DNA of 64,000 nt, from assembly GCF_003933735.1 (NCBI RefSeq), contig NZ_RSED01000010.1, forward strand, positions 59,210 to 123,209. The letters run 5' to 3'. Below, in pieces: positions 55,877 to 64,000 of the stretch (its first letter is position 1; every line of letters starts with the position of its first letter). Source of the DNA: Aquabacterium soli. Lineage in GTDB: Bacteria; Pseudomonadota; Gammaproteobacteria; Burkholderiales; Burkholderiaceae_C. Under the pieces are notes generated by a model. It searched no databases, had not been told where the DNA came from, and saw nothing but the letters and a program-made list of their open reading frames with translations. A program made the position numbers and the translations under genes.

Positions 55877-57304
55877 ATGAGCGTTGAACAATTGATCCAG
55901 TTCCTGCGCAGGCAAGCCGGCGTGAACGGTGGATCAGCGCGTGTGCCCGCCGCCCAACTGGTCGACGGGCTGGGTATCAGCCGGCCCACCCTCATGCGCA
56001 CGGTGCAGGCCGCAGGCCCCGCCGTCATCGCCATGGGCCAGACACGCAGGCGCGCTTATGCCGCCCGCCGCCCGCTGCGGGGCAGCATGGTGCCCCTGCC
56101 AGTGTTCCAGATCACCCCGGACGGCGAACCCCACCAGATCGGGCAGTTGCACCTGGCGCATGGCCACGGCTGCTGGTTCGAAGGCGCCTTCCCAGGGTGG
56201 CCCCTGGATGCCAGCGACAGCGCCATGCGCGATGGCTGGTTCGAAGGCCTGCCCTACCCATTGCAAGACATGCGGCCCGAAGGTTTCCTGGGCCGATCTT
56301 TCGCCCGTGCCCATGCACCGCTGCTACAGGTCAGTGAAGACCCGCGCGATTGGTCTGATGACGACACCCTGCATGCCCTGTCTCTGCTGGGCTCGGACAC
56401 GGTGGGCGATCTGATCGTCGGCGAAGCCGCCTACCAGCGCTGGGCTCAGCGCAGGCTGGGCAACGACAGCACCACGATCGCTGAGCACGACCGGCCTCAG
56501 GCCTACTTGAAGCTGGCCGAAGCTGCCATGACGGACGGCACCGCAGGGTCATCGGCTGCGGGCGAGTTCCCAAAGTTTCCGGCCGTCATCCACCGCACGG
56601 GCACAGGGCCGCAAGGCCTGCCCGAGGTCCAGCACGTGCTGGTCAAGTTCTCCGGCTCGGATGATTCACCCGGCTCACGCCGCTGGGCAGACCTGCTGGT
56701 GTGTGAGCACCTGGCCCTGCAAGCCCTGGCCGGGCTGGGCCTGCGCACAGCAGCATCCCGCATCCTGCAGGCTGGTGGCCGCACTTTCCTGGAGCTCGAT
56801 CGGTTCGATCGCCATGGCGCCTTCGGCCGATCGCCCATGTGCTCCTGGCAGGTCATCGGCAACACATTCCTGGGCGACATCAGCGGCACGTGGCCTGATG
56901 CCGGCACCAGGCTGCGGCAACGGGGCCTGATCGCCCGCAGCGATACCCAAACACTCGACGCGCTGGCCCTGATGTGGCACTTCGGCAAGTTCATCCAGAA
57001 CACCGACATGCACGCCGGCAATCTGTCGTTCGTGCCTGTGAACGGGCAGTTGCAGGTGGCGCCAGCCTACGACATGCTGCCCATGCACCACGCGCCCGTG
57101 CGCGGTGTAGAGCTGCCCGTGCGCCCATACGAAGTGCGCTTGCCCTTGCCAGCCGCGTTCGGGCATGCCCGCTTGGCGGCCACGGCCGCTGAAGCGTTCT
57201 GGGACACCGCCAGCCGCGATGTGCGCATCAGCGAAGCATTCAGGGCGGTGTGCGCCAAATCGGCTGAAGAAGTGCGGCGCTTGCGCGGCGTGATGGATCG
57301 CTGA
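55877..57304 (+). CDS. yjjJ: HipA-family Ser/Thr kinase toxin, YjjJ-like
   Basis: A 475-residue protein from the ATG at 55877. The N-terminal ~60 residues form a helix-turn-helix (VPAAQLVDGLGISRPTLMRTVQAAG), so DNA binding is built in and no separate HipB gene is present. The kinase core shows HipA features: catalytic NTDMHAGN (near residue 375) and metal-binding AYDMLPM, with VLVKFSGSDDSPGSRRWADLLVCEHLAL as the nucleotide-binding region. E. coli YjjJ has the same organisation and acts as a weak toxin. The AT-rich promoter region suggests recent acquisition. Confidence 0.9.
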   Translation: MSVEQLIQFLRRQAGVNGGSARVPAAQLVDGLGISRPTLMRTVQAAGPAVIAMGQTRRRAYAARRPLRGSMVPLPVFQITPDGEPHQIGQLHLAHGHGCWFEGAFPGWPLDASDSAMRDGWFEGLPYPLQDMRPEGFLGRSFARAHAPLLQVSEDPRDWSDDDTLHALSLLGSDTVGDLIVGEAAYQRWAQRRLGNDSTTIAEHDRPQAYLKLAEAAMTDGTAGSSAAGEFPKFPAVIHRTGTGPQGLPEVQHVLVKFSGSDDSPGSRRWADLLVCEHLALQALAGLGLRTAASRILQAGGRTFLELDRFDRHGAFGRSPMCSWQVIGNTFLGDISGTWPDAGTRLRQRGLIARSDTQTLDALALMWHFGKFIQNTDMHAGNLSFVPVNGQLQVAPAYDMLPMHHAPVRGVELPVRPYEVRLPLPAAFGHARLAATAAEAFWDTASRDVRISEAFRAVCAKSAEEVRRLRGVMDR

Positions 57305-57319
57305 AGTCACCACGGCCAC

Positions 57320-57790
57320 ATGCGCATGCGCATCACCCACCACCTTTCACTGGCCCGCTTGCCGCAGCAGGCTCAGGCCGAAGAGCCCCGCAGCGAACTG
57401 CTGGTGGATGGCCAGCCCAGTGGCCGTGTCCTGCCCGGTGCCGTGCTGGAAGCCGCCGTGCAATGGCGTGGTCAGCACCTGCTGTTCATCACCGACGACG
57501 TGCCGTATGAAGAAGCACTGCGCATCGTGCTGATCGATGCCAGTCTGCACACCGTGGATGCAGCACAGCTGGGCGCGGCGTATTCCACCGGATCGTTCAC
57601 CGACTTGGCCCTGCTGCCACCTGACACCGTGAGCTTTCGCTTCATCGGTGACACCACCTGGACGGTGCAGTTGTTGAGCAAGGATCAGTTCCGCCTGCCA
57701 TGGGTGTCAGAGCCCAGAGGTGTCAGCCGCCGCATAGGATTCACTCGGCGCTTCATCGTGGATGGTGAGCCTCAGCCCGAGCGGGGCTGA
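57320..57790 (+). CDS. Hypothetical protein downstream of yjjJ
   Basis: A 156-residue cytosolic protein, 15 bases after yjjJ on the same strand, so probably co-transcribed. It appears beta-rich (GAVLEAAVQWRGQHLLFITDDVPYEEALRIVLID, SFTDLALLPPDTVSFRFIGDTTWTVQLL). No motif is recognised. Its position after an orphan HipA kinase makes an antitoxin or target role conceivable, with no direct support. Confidence 0.65.
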   Translation: MRMRITHHLSLARLPQQAQAEEPRSELLVDGQPSGRVLPGAVLEAAVQWRGQHLLFITDDVPYEEALRIVLIDASLHTVDAAQLGAAYSTGSFTDLALLPPDTVSFRFIGDTTWTVQLLSKDQFRLPWVSEPRGVSRRIGFTRRFIVDGEPQPERG

Positions 57791-57806
57791 AGCCACCCCA
57801 TCAACA

Positions 57807-58589
57807 TCACTTGATACCAACCACCGCGTTGGCCCGCGCGCTCACCGTGAACGGCCCATCGCCAGCACCCAGGCGGCGCCGCACGTTGTCCCTCAACGCG
57901 GCCCGCTGCTCGGCTGGCAAATCATCGATCATCGAGCGGATCATGTTGCTGCCGGCGGCGCTGTTCCAGTATTCATCGAAGCTGCTGAAGCCACGCTCCA
58001 CGGTGATCTGGGTGGTGCGCACATCGTGCAGGCCGGCCTGCTGCCACAAGGCCTGGGATGCCTCGATGGTGGATGCCTCCACACTGGGCGGCATGCTGGG
58101 CGTGAGCCCGATTTTGAGCATCTCTGCCCCAATGGCCGACAGCGGGAAGCCCTTGTTGAGCATGTCCCAGTGGTAGGCGGCCACGATGCCGCCGGGGCGG
58201 ACGGCGCGGCACATCTCGGCCACGCCTGCCGGCGCATCGGGCACGAAGAACAGCACCAGGGCCATCACGGCGACATCGCAGCTGGCATCAGGCACGGGTG
58301 CGTGCAGGGCATCACCCTTGGACCACGTGACCGGTGCACCAGCCTGCAGGCGCTGGCGTGCATAGGCAAGTTGCGCTTCAGAGGGGTCGATGGCCTGCAC
58401 GGCAGAAGGCGCGCAGCGCTGCACGATCAGTTCGGTGAAGGCGCCGTTGCCGCATCCCACATCCAGCCAGCTGGATTGCTTGGGGGCGTTGATCCAGTCC
58501 AGGAACCGTTCGCCGACCAGCAGGCTCCAGCGGCCCATCATCTGTTCATAACTGGCCCCGTCTTCGAAGCGGATCGTCTGGTCTGACAC
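57807..58589 (-). CDS. Class I SAM-dependent methyltransferase
   Basis: A 260-residue methyltransferase from the GTG at 58589, chosen because AGGAG lies 5 bases upstream. SAM motif I is WLDVGCGNGAFTELI, motif II AIDPSEAQL, motif IV ASCDVAVMALVLFFVPD. The pattern is of the UbiE/COQ5-like small-molecule methyltransferases. Convergent with the hypothetical gene at 57320. Substrate unknown. Confidence 0.88.
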   Translation of the reverse strand: MSDQTIRFEDGASYEQMMGRWSLLVGERFLDWINAPKQSSWLDVGCGNGAFTELIVQRCAPSAVQAIDPSEAQLAYARQRLQAGAPVTWSKGDALHAPVPDASCDVAVMALVLFFVPDAPAGVAEMCRAVRPGGIVAAYHWDMLNKGFPLSAIGAEMLKIGLTPSMPPSVEASTIEASQALWQQAGLHDVRTTQITVERGFSSFDEYWNSAAGSNMIRSMIDDLPAEQRAALRDNVRRRLGAGDGPFTVSARANAVVGIK

Positions 58590-58727
58590 GGTGTCTCCTG
58601 GCTGTTGAGCCAAGGATTATTCAGCATGCCCCATGCATCTGCAGCAAAGTACCGCCATGGGCACCTTCTGCAAAAGGTTGAACTGGTTCAACACTGCTGC
58701 CCGCCTGCCCCATGTACCAATGAAGCC

Positions 58728-59261
58728 ATGACACGCCAGCACCTGCCCATGCTGATCGCCACCCCCATGGGCCAGACGCCGCGCTGCCTGGTCAGCTGGG
58801 ACCAGGATTCACATGTGGTTTCCGCCAGGGTTCTGCGCGAGCCAGTAGAGCCAGCCAACTTGGCGGGCCACATCAACAGCGCGCTCATCCAGGCCCAGCC
58901 CGAACGCCGGCTGATGGTGGGCGATCTGGACCTGCTGCTGGACAGGCAAGGCCTGCTCACATCGCTGGAGATCAGGGTGGGGCCCCGTGCATCGTGGCAC
59001 GCGCTGGCATTGCCCTCTATCGTCAATGCACAAGGGCCGGTGGACATCGCCTTCGACACCTTGTTCGACAACAACGGCATTGCGGTGTTGGAGACCAATG
59101 TGATGGTCGCGTTCGTTTCGGTGGCGTCGGAGTTTTCGTTCCGTATCGATGGACCAGCTTCGACACGTTATCTCAGGCTGGCGGACAACATCTACTTCGG
59201 CACGAACGCATCTGGTCGATTGTCGGAGGTCAGGATAGTGACCGCGTCTATCGCGACATAG
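58728..59261 (+). CDS. Hypothetical protein
   Basis: A 177-residue protein from the ATG at 58728 with no signal peptide or recognised motif. The C-terminal half is beta-rich (DIAFDTLFDNNGIAVLETNVMVAFVSVASEFSFRIDG). It is preceded by 138 bases shared with the divergent methyltransferase. Function unknown; reality as a gene rests on ORF length, codon usage and lack of alternatives. Confidence 0.55.
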   Translation: MTRQHLPMLIATPMGQTPRCLVSWDQDSHVVSARVLREPVEPANLAGHINSALIQAQPERRLMVGDLDLLLDRQGLLTSLEIRVGPRASWHALALPSIVNAQGPVDIAFDTLFDNNGIAVLETNVMVAFVSVASEFSFRIDGPASTRYLRLADNIYFGTNASGRLSEVRIVTASIAT

Positions 59262-59448
59262 AAGGCATGATCGATATGGCGGACACGAAGACGTCAACCC
59301 CTTGCCGCGCGGATCTCCGTCCATGGCACAGGCCTGCCAGGGAGGTCCTTCTCCAAGAACGCAAGCCACCAGTACCCCAATCAGAGGGCCCCGCCACCGC
59401 ATACCTGCCGTCAGAATCCCCCGTAAATAAATCACTCGGGAGGACACC

Positions 59449-61893
59449 ATGGCAACGTGGTTCAAGAAATGGATGGGGGCGCTCGCGATGGCCAGCCTGC
59501 TGCAAGCGTGTGGCGGCGGCTCGAACACGCCTTCAACAAACACCAGCCAAGGCGAAGGCCTGCTCACCGTCAGCCAGGCCCTGCGTGGCACCGTGCTGAC
59601 GACGGCCAACGCGCCGGTGCCGGGTGCTCAGGTGCGCTGGCGCAATCAGACCGTTACCACAGACGCCCAAGGACACTTCCAGTTCGACGCGGCAGGCTCC
59701 ACTGACGATGCCCTGCAAGTCACGCATGCAGGCCACGCACCAGGCGTGCACAAGCTGGCCGGATCGGCAGCCGACCATGTGGTGGTAGTGCTGACACCAC
59801 ATGGTGTCCAGCAGACCTTGAACGCAGCCACAGGCGGTGATGTCGTGGACACAAGCTCTGGCGCGCGTGTCCATCTGCCCGCCGACGGAATGGTTCTCCA
59901 TGGAAGCAAGCAGGCAGCATCCGGCAATGTCACCGTCACCCTCACGAGCATCGACCCCGCCACCAGCCCCGGGGCCATGCCTGGCTCTTACCTGGTCCGG
60001 TCTGCCGACGGCGAGGTGGTGCCCATTGAGAGCTACGGAGCCCTCCATGTCAGCCTGACCGACGCACAAGGTCGCCGTCTGGATATGGCGCCTGGCAAAA
60101 AAGCCGTGATCCGCATTCCCGTCACCAGCCGATCGGCCATGCCTCCTGCGACCATCCCCTTGTTGCATCTGGATGAAGCCACTGGCATCTGGAGCTTCGA
60201 GGGAGAGGCCGAGCTCAAGGGTAGAGCGCCAGCGTGGTACTACGAAGGTTCGGTATCGCACTTCACATACTGGAACGCAGACATCACACTGGATACCGTG
60301 TATGTCTCCAGCTGCCTGGTCGACGGCAATGGGCAACCCGTGGCGCAACAAGTCCTGTACAGCGAGGGCCTGGACTACACGGGCATCGGGACTGTCACTA
60401 CCGACAGCCAGGGACGCTTCAGGCTGCCCCTGCGCCGAGGTTCGCGCGCCATGCTGTCCGTGCAAGGTAACAACTACATCGATGCCGTGCTGGGCCCACA
60501 TGCCAGCGATGCCGCCATCGAAGCCTGCTACAGGCTGAACCCAGCGCCCAATAACCTGACACTGGTACACCAGCCCGAAGATGCCACGAGCGTCAATGGC
60601 ATGGCCAGGTTTGTCGTGAAGCCAGCAGGCGCTGGGCCCTTCAAGTACCAATGGCAACGCAACGGCGTGGACATCCCTCCTGCAACTGGCCCTACATTGA
60701 CCATGTGGGCCGTGGACGCCGCTGACGGCGACAAGTTCCGGGTGGTCGTGCGGCAAGGGCTGAATGAGGTGATCAGCCGTGAAGCGGTACTGCACATCGC
60801 CGCCGAGTCGCCGCCCGTCGTGCTGGGCACGGCACGCTGGGTCTATGTGAAAGCAGGCGAACTGCTGTCACTGTCGGTCGATGCCCGCGGCTCCGGGAGC
60901 CTGACCTATCAGTGGAGCTTCAGCGGTCAAGCGATCGCTGGCGCGACGGGACCTTCGCTCAGCATCCATGGATTCACCGCACACAACCAGGGCGAATACC
61001 ACGTGGTGGTGAGCAACCGAGCAGGTTCCGTTGAAAGCGATCCGTGGACCGTCTCGCTCCAGGCCTCAGGCTCGGAGGGCTCGGGCAACGCACCAACATC
61101 AGAGCTGGTGCGCGATGTATTGAGCCAGTTGCTGAACGCCCGAGAACTGGCCTACTTCGCCACAGCAGGCTTGGCTGACAGCGATGGCACCATCAATTTG
61201 GTCCCATCCCCACAGGACATCTGCACCCGCGGTTCAGGAGCTTGGTCATTGGACGGAACGCCCGTGATTCAAATGCGCGCGCTTCGGCCTGATACCACTC
61301 ATGCGCTGATCATGAGCTTCAACCAATGTGGGCTCGACGATGAGGAGCTCTACAACGGCAGCATTTCCTTGGTCCAGCGCATCAGTGAACTTCTGAGCAC
61401 CGGCAGGCGCACCTCCTTGCATTCAACGTTCAGCAATTTCTCGGTCGGCTTGGGTGGTGCATTGTTCAATGGCCGCATCGATGTCGACACCGACAGCACG
61501 ACAACCCAAAACAGCCACCTCACATCGAAGACCATCGAACCACAGCCTGGTTTTAGCGTCCGCCTCCCGAACAACAGCGCAGTGCTTGTCTTCACGGGAG
61601 GACGCGTGCTCATATCAGAAGATGCCCGGTTTACGCAGCAAGAAGGTGTCACCACGCTCCGTGAATCTCAGTCATACGACAACTTGTCGCTGACGTCATC
61701 TGGCTCTGCCTTTTATGCCACGGGCAGTTTGACATCCACACGCTCAGGATCAACGAATGAGGCCACACAGACACATGCTGGCGAAGTGGTCCTGCAGTCT
61801 GCGGGCCCGCAGGTGGGCCGAGTCTTCGCAGACACACAAGGCCGTTTGATGGTGGATATCGGAGGCGTGATCTCGCCATTTCCGGGCCGCTGA
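59449..61893 (+). CDS. Large lipoprotein with immunoglobulin-like repeats
   Basis: An 814-residue exported lipoprotein: signal peptide with lipobox LLQAC (Cys21) followed by a glycine/serine tether. Residues ~40-110 form a carboxypeptidase-regulatory-like beta domain (VRWRNQTVTTDAQGHFQFD). At least two Ig-like modules lie around 375-555 (YQWQRNGVDIPPATGPTL, YQWSFSGQAIAGATGPSL). The C-terminal ~250 residues are an unidentified beta-rich domain. GAGG lies 6 bases before the ATG. The next gene encodes an apolipoprotein N-acyltransferase-like protein. Confidence 0.85.
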   Translation: MATWFKKWMGALAMASLLQACGGGSNTPSTNTSQGEGLLTVSQALRGTVLTTANAPVPGAQVRWRNQTVTTDAQGHFQFDAAGSTDDALQVTHAGHAPGVHKLAGSAADHVVVVLTPHGVQQTLNAATGGDVVDTSSGARVHLPADGMVLHGSKQAASGNVTVTLTSIDPATSPGAMPGSYLVRSADGEVVPIESYGALHVSLTDAQGRRLDMAPGKKAVIRIPVTSRSAMPPATIPLLHLDEATGIWSFEGEAELKGRAPAWYYEGSVSHFTYWNADITLDTVYVSSCLVDGNGQPVAQQVLYSEGLDYTGIGTVTTDSQGRFRLPLRRGSRAMLSVQGNNYIDAVLGPHASDAAIEACYRLNPAPNNLTLVHQPEDATSVNGMARFVVKPAGAGPFKYQWQRNGVDIPPATGPTLTMWAVDAADGDKFRVVVRQGLNEVISREAVLHIAAESPPVVLGTARWVYVKAGELLSLSVDARGSGSLTYQWSFSGQAIAGATGPSLSIHGFTAHNQGEYHVVVSNRAGSVESDPWTVSLQASGSEGSGNAPTSELVRDVLSQLLNARELAYFATAGLADSDGTINLVPSPQDICTRGSGAWSLDGTPVIQMRALRPDTTHALIMSFNQCGLDDEELYNGSISLVQRISELLSTGRRTSLHSTFSNFSVGLGGALFNGRIDVDTDSTTTQNSHLTSKTIEPQPGFSVRLPNNSAVLVFTGGRVLISEDARFTQQEGVTTLRESQSYDNLSLTSSGSAFYATGSLTSTRSGSTNEATQTHAGEVVLQSAGPQVGRVFADTQGRLMVDIGGVISPFPGR

Positions 61894-61954
61894 CGTGCGC
61901 AAGATTTTCCAATGACCACCGCAGGTCGAGCAAGGCCGGCGAACAATCGAACGC

Positions 61955-63493
61955 ATGAACAAGACAGGCCAGGGATGGATGGTGGCGGCGGTCATGGCCG
62001 CGGCTACGGCAAGCACATGGGGCTGGGCACCTCGGGGTTGGTGGCTGCTGATCCCCATGGCTTTCAGCGTCCTCCTATACGCCCTCTCGTGCACACGAAG
62101 CCCCTGGGCCGCCTGGTGGTTGGGCTGGACCTTTGGCACCGCCTCCCAGTTGGTCGGGCATCGGTGGATGTACACCGCCATGACCACCAAAGCCGGCATG
62201 GACTCCCTGGGTGCCACCCTGCAGTTCTGCGTCTTGGCCCTGTACCTCGGGTTGAGCACAGGCTTAGCCGCCCTGGTCTGGAAGGCACTGCACCGAAAGC
62301 ACGGACAGGACGGGAACCCAGGGGGATTGGCCTTGTCAGCCGTCTCGTTCGCCGTGCTCATCACTCTCGCGGAGTGGGCCCGCTCGGTGGCCTTCGGAGG
62401 CTTCTCCTCGCTGTCGGTCGGTTACGCGTTCACAGACACCTGGATGCGCGGCTACATGCCCATCGGCGGGGTGTGGTGCGCGAGCTTTGCGGTGCTGTTG
62501 ACCACGGCCCTGGCATGCCAAATCCCGTGGATGGCATCACGCAGGCAGCAAGCGCTGGCCTTGATCATCGCCATTGGCGTCGTGGCCGGCGGCGCAGGAT
62601 TGACAGAGATCAACTGGGTGCAGGCATCGGGCCTCCCTCTGAGCTACCGCCTGCTGCAACCCAACGTAGCGCAAGACCTCAAGTTCGACCCGAACCACAT
62701 CACACAGCAACTCGAAGCGCTCACGCGCCATTTGGAATCCGAGCGCGCCGACATCATCCTGACGCCTGAAACCGCAGTGCCACTGTTCTTCACGCAGTTG
62801 CCTGCGGGAATGACCGAGCGTTGGCAGGCCCGCAGCGCCACCGGCAACAGCCACTTGTTCGTGGGCATGCCCATGCTGGACGAGGCCGGCAGGGCGCACA
62901 ACGCCATGCTCCACCTCAGCCCGGATACACAGGCTTTGGCGGCGTACCACAAGGTCCGGCTCATGCCATTCGGTGAGTACACGCCCAAAGGCCTTGAATG
63001 GACCACCCGTGACTTGGCCCTTCCCCTCAAAGATTTGGTACCGGGCTCGCTCGACCAAGCTTCGTTCCAGGGGCCTGCCCATCAAGGCATCGGCGTACTG
63101 ATGTGCCAGGAAGAACTCATGGGCGAGGACGCCCGACGTGCGGCAGCCCAGGCAGGTGTGATTCTTAACCCGAGCAACCTGGCTTGGTTCGACGAAAGCG
63201 CAGCGATCGCCCAGCGGCTGCAGATCGTCAGGGTCAGGGCCCTGGAGATTGGCCGTCCCATCCTGCGGTCTGCCAACACTGGCGTCACTGCGCACATCGA
63301 TCACACAGGCGAGGTGAAGGCCGCGGCCCCTGAGCGCCGTCTCACCGCATTAAGCGGCATGGTGCAACCCATGCAGGGTAGAACACCCTATGCCGCGCTG
63401 GGCGACCTGCCGTTCCTGGCTGTGGCTTTGGGCTGGTTGTTTGTCCAAGCCTCCGTCACGATTCGTTTCAGATTCGCTTCTGAGCACCCCTGA
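61955..63493 (+). CDS. Apolipoprotein N-acyltransferase-like protein (Lnt)
   Basis: A 512-residue polytopic protein with the Lnt layout: about six N-terminal membrane segments, then a nitrilase-like periplasmic domain. The catalytic triad is recognisable as Glu in TPETAVP, Lys in YHKVRLMPFGEY and Cys in MCQEELMGED. The usual CYE is CQE here, a divergent feature. Unlike the housekeeping lnt it is not next to corC/ybeX; instead it follows a lipoprotein gene. Probably an extra Lnt paralog acting on that or other lipoproteins (inference). Confidence 0.85.
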   Translation: MNKTGQGWMVAAVMAAATASTWGWAPRGWWLLIPMAFSVLLYALSCTRSPWAAWWLGWTFGTASQLVGHRWMYTAMTTKAGMDSLGATLQFCVLALYLGLSTGLAALVWKALHRKHGQDGNPGGLALSAVSFAVLITLAEWARSVAFGGFSSLSVGYAFTDTWMRGYMPIGGVWCASFAVLLTTALACQIPWMASRRQQALALIIAIGVVAGGAGLTEINWVQASGLPLSYRLLQPNVAQDLKFDPNHITQQLEALTRHLESERADIILTPETAVPLFFTQLPAGMTERWQARSATGNSHLFVGMPMLDEAGRAHNAMLHLSPDTQALAAYHKVRLMPFGEYTPKGLEWTTRDLALPLKDLVPGSLDQASFQGPAHQGIGVLMCQEELMGEDARRAAAQAGVILNPSNLAWFDESAAIAQRLQIVRVRALEIGRPILRSANTGVTAHIDHTGEVKAAAPERRLTALSGMVQPMQGRTPYAALGDLPFLAVALGWLFVQASVTIRFRFASEHP

Positions 63494-63595
63494 AGGGGGG
63501 GAGACCACAGGGATCCGGACATCTATACTTTTTTGGCGTCGTGAGCAAATGCATCGCGGCGTTAAACCAAACTTAAACTCACTAGGGAATTTCAG

Positions 63596-63853
63596 ATGAA
63601 AGCCAAGCTTCAGCGTGGCCAGGGCATGACCGAGTACATCGTCATCGTCGCCCTGATTGCCGTTGCCGCCATTGCCACCTATCAGTTCTTTGGCCAGACT
63701 GTCCGCAGCCAGACGGCCGGTATTGCCCGCGAAGTCGCCGGTCAGGACGCTACGGCAGCGATCACTGAAGCACAGGGCCGTGCCGCAGATGCAGAGACTG
63801 AAGGCGCCACCCGCAAGGGCCTGAACGCCTATCAGAACAACAACTCGCGCTAA
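63596..63853 (+). CDS. Flp-type prepilin
   Basis: An 85-residue pilin. The N-terminus MKAKLQRGQGMTEYIVIVALIAVAAIATYQFFG has the type IVb prepilin site G|QGMTEY (Glu and Tyr at +5 and +6) followed by a hydrophobic helix. The C-terminal 40 residues are polar and asparagine/alanine-rich. It is preceded by AGGG and followed by a hairpin and a TadE/G-like gene, so it opens a Tad/Flp pilus locus. Assembly genes lie outside the window. Confidence 0.88.
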   Translation: MKAKLQRGQGMTEYIVIVALIAVAAIATYQFFGQTVRSQTAGIAREVAGQDATAAITEAQGRAADAETEGATRKGLNAYQNNNSR

Positions 63854-63867
63854 CAAAAAACAAGAGC

Positions 63868-64000
63868 GTGAGAACCGCCAGCCCTTCGCGGGGCTGGCCG
63901 CCGTACCTGGGAGGGCGGCAGCAGCGTGGCCAAGCCATGGTCTATGGACTCTTCGTCCTGGCCGGCGGCCTGGCTGCGCTTTTCTTCCTTTTCAACGCCG
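63868..64000 (+). CDS. Partial TadE/TadG-like pseudopilin, cut by window end
   Basis: A GTG at 63868 opens an in-frame reading to the window end. Its product contains QQRGQAMVYGLFVLAGGLAALFFLFNA, a prepilin-like cleavage and helix segment. The start is uncertain because a perfect 8-bp hairpin (63877-63898) lies inside the first codons; another start, or an earlier one, is possible. Function is inferred from the pilin neighbour. Confidence 0.5.
   Translation, partial: MRTASPSRGWPPYLGGRQQRGQAMVYGLFVLAGGLAALFFLFNA
63877..63898 (+). terminator. Hairpin after the Flp pilin gene
   Basis: GCCAGCCC and GGGCTGGC form a perfect 8-bp stem with a 6-base loop, 24 bases after the pilin stop. Without a T-run it may act as an mRNA-stabilising or partial terminator, allowing more pilin than downstream product. 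Confidence 0.5.

Overview
This is a GC-rich, densely coded bacterial chromosome segment, most consistent with a betaproteobacterium of the order Burkholderiales (Aquabacterium/Leptothrix/Rubrivivax type; inferred from gene content, not searched). The signs are three PEP-CTERM proteins, a rsmG-mnmG-par neighbourhood with canonical parS sites, a betaproteobacterial style of nitrite assimilation and a Flp pilus locus. The parS cluster places the left part near the replication origin.

Left part (1-22 kb): a structured inverted-repeat element; a flavin reductase; parB with a membrane-bound methyltransferase; a TetR/cytochrome P450 divergent pair with a palindromic operator; a PAS hybrid kinase; parA; a PEP-CTERM gene; rsmG and mnmG. 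Three parS sites lie in or just upstream of mnmG. Next come a YkgJ-type Cys-cluster protein, a sterol-desaturase-like enzyme, YchJ, an SDR, an orphan membrane protein, a glycine-rich RRM protein, an Asp-Arg-His repeat protein, a start/stop-overlapping kdsC-lptC-SDR set with kdsD just upstream, and a KefB-type antiporter.

Middle (22-41 kb): a signalling block (a 1377-residue hybrid kinase converging on an HD-GYP regulator and a cyclic-nucleotide-binding protein). It is followed by a minus-strand row made of a lysine-rich coiled-coil protein with a toxin-like C-terminus, DUF1145, an AmpG-like transporter and a MazG-like pyrophosphohydrolase. The nitrite module comes next: nirB, nirD, rnk, a NIT-ANTAR (NasR-like) antiterminator, a formate/nitrite channel and a PP2C phosphatase-kinase fusion. 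Both nirB and the channel gene carry a sigma54-like -24/-12 element about 210 nt before the start codon, and the channel leader holds a terminator. This suggests NtrC-type activation plus ANTAR antitermination.

Right part (41-64 kb): an MFS efflux pump, a methyltransferase, two glutathione transferases, a secreted FKBP, two paralogous PEP-CTERM genes with conserved promoters flanking a DUF445 gene, a formate-dehydrogenase-like molybdoenzyme with fdhD and a divergent ModE/PBP-type regulator, a ferritin-like hydrolase, an orphan YjjJ/HipA kinase with an AT-rich upstream region and several unknown genes, a large lipoprotein followed by an extra Lnt-like acyltransferase, and the start of a Flp/Tad pilus cluster that runs off the window. 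I saw no tRNA, rRNA, CRISPR array, transposase or prophage genes. All assignments come from reading the sequence; no database search was run.
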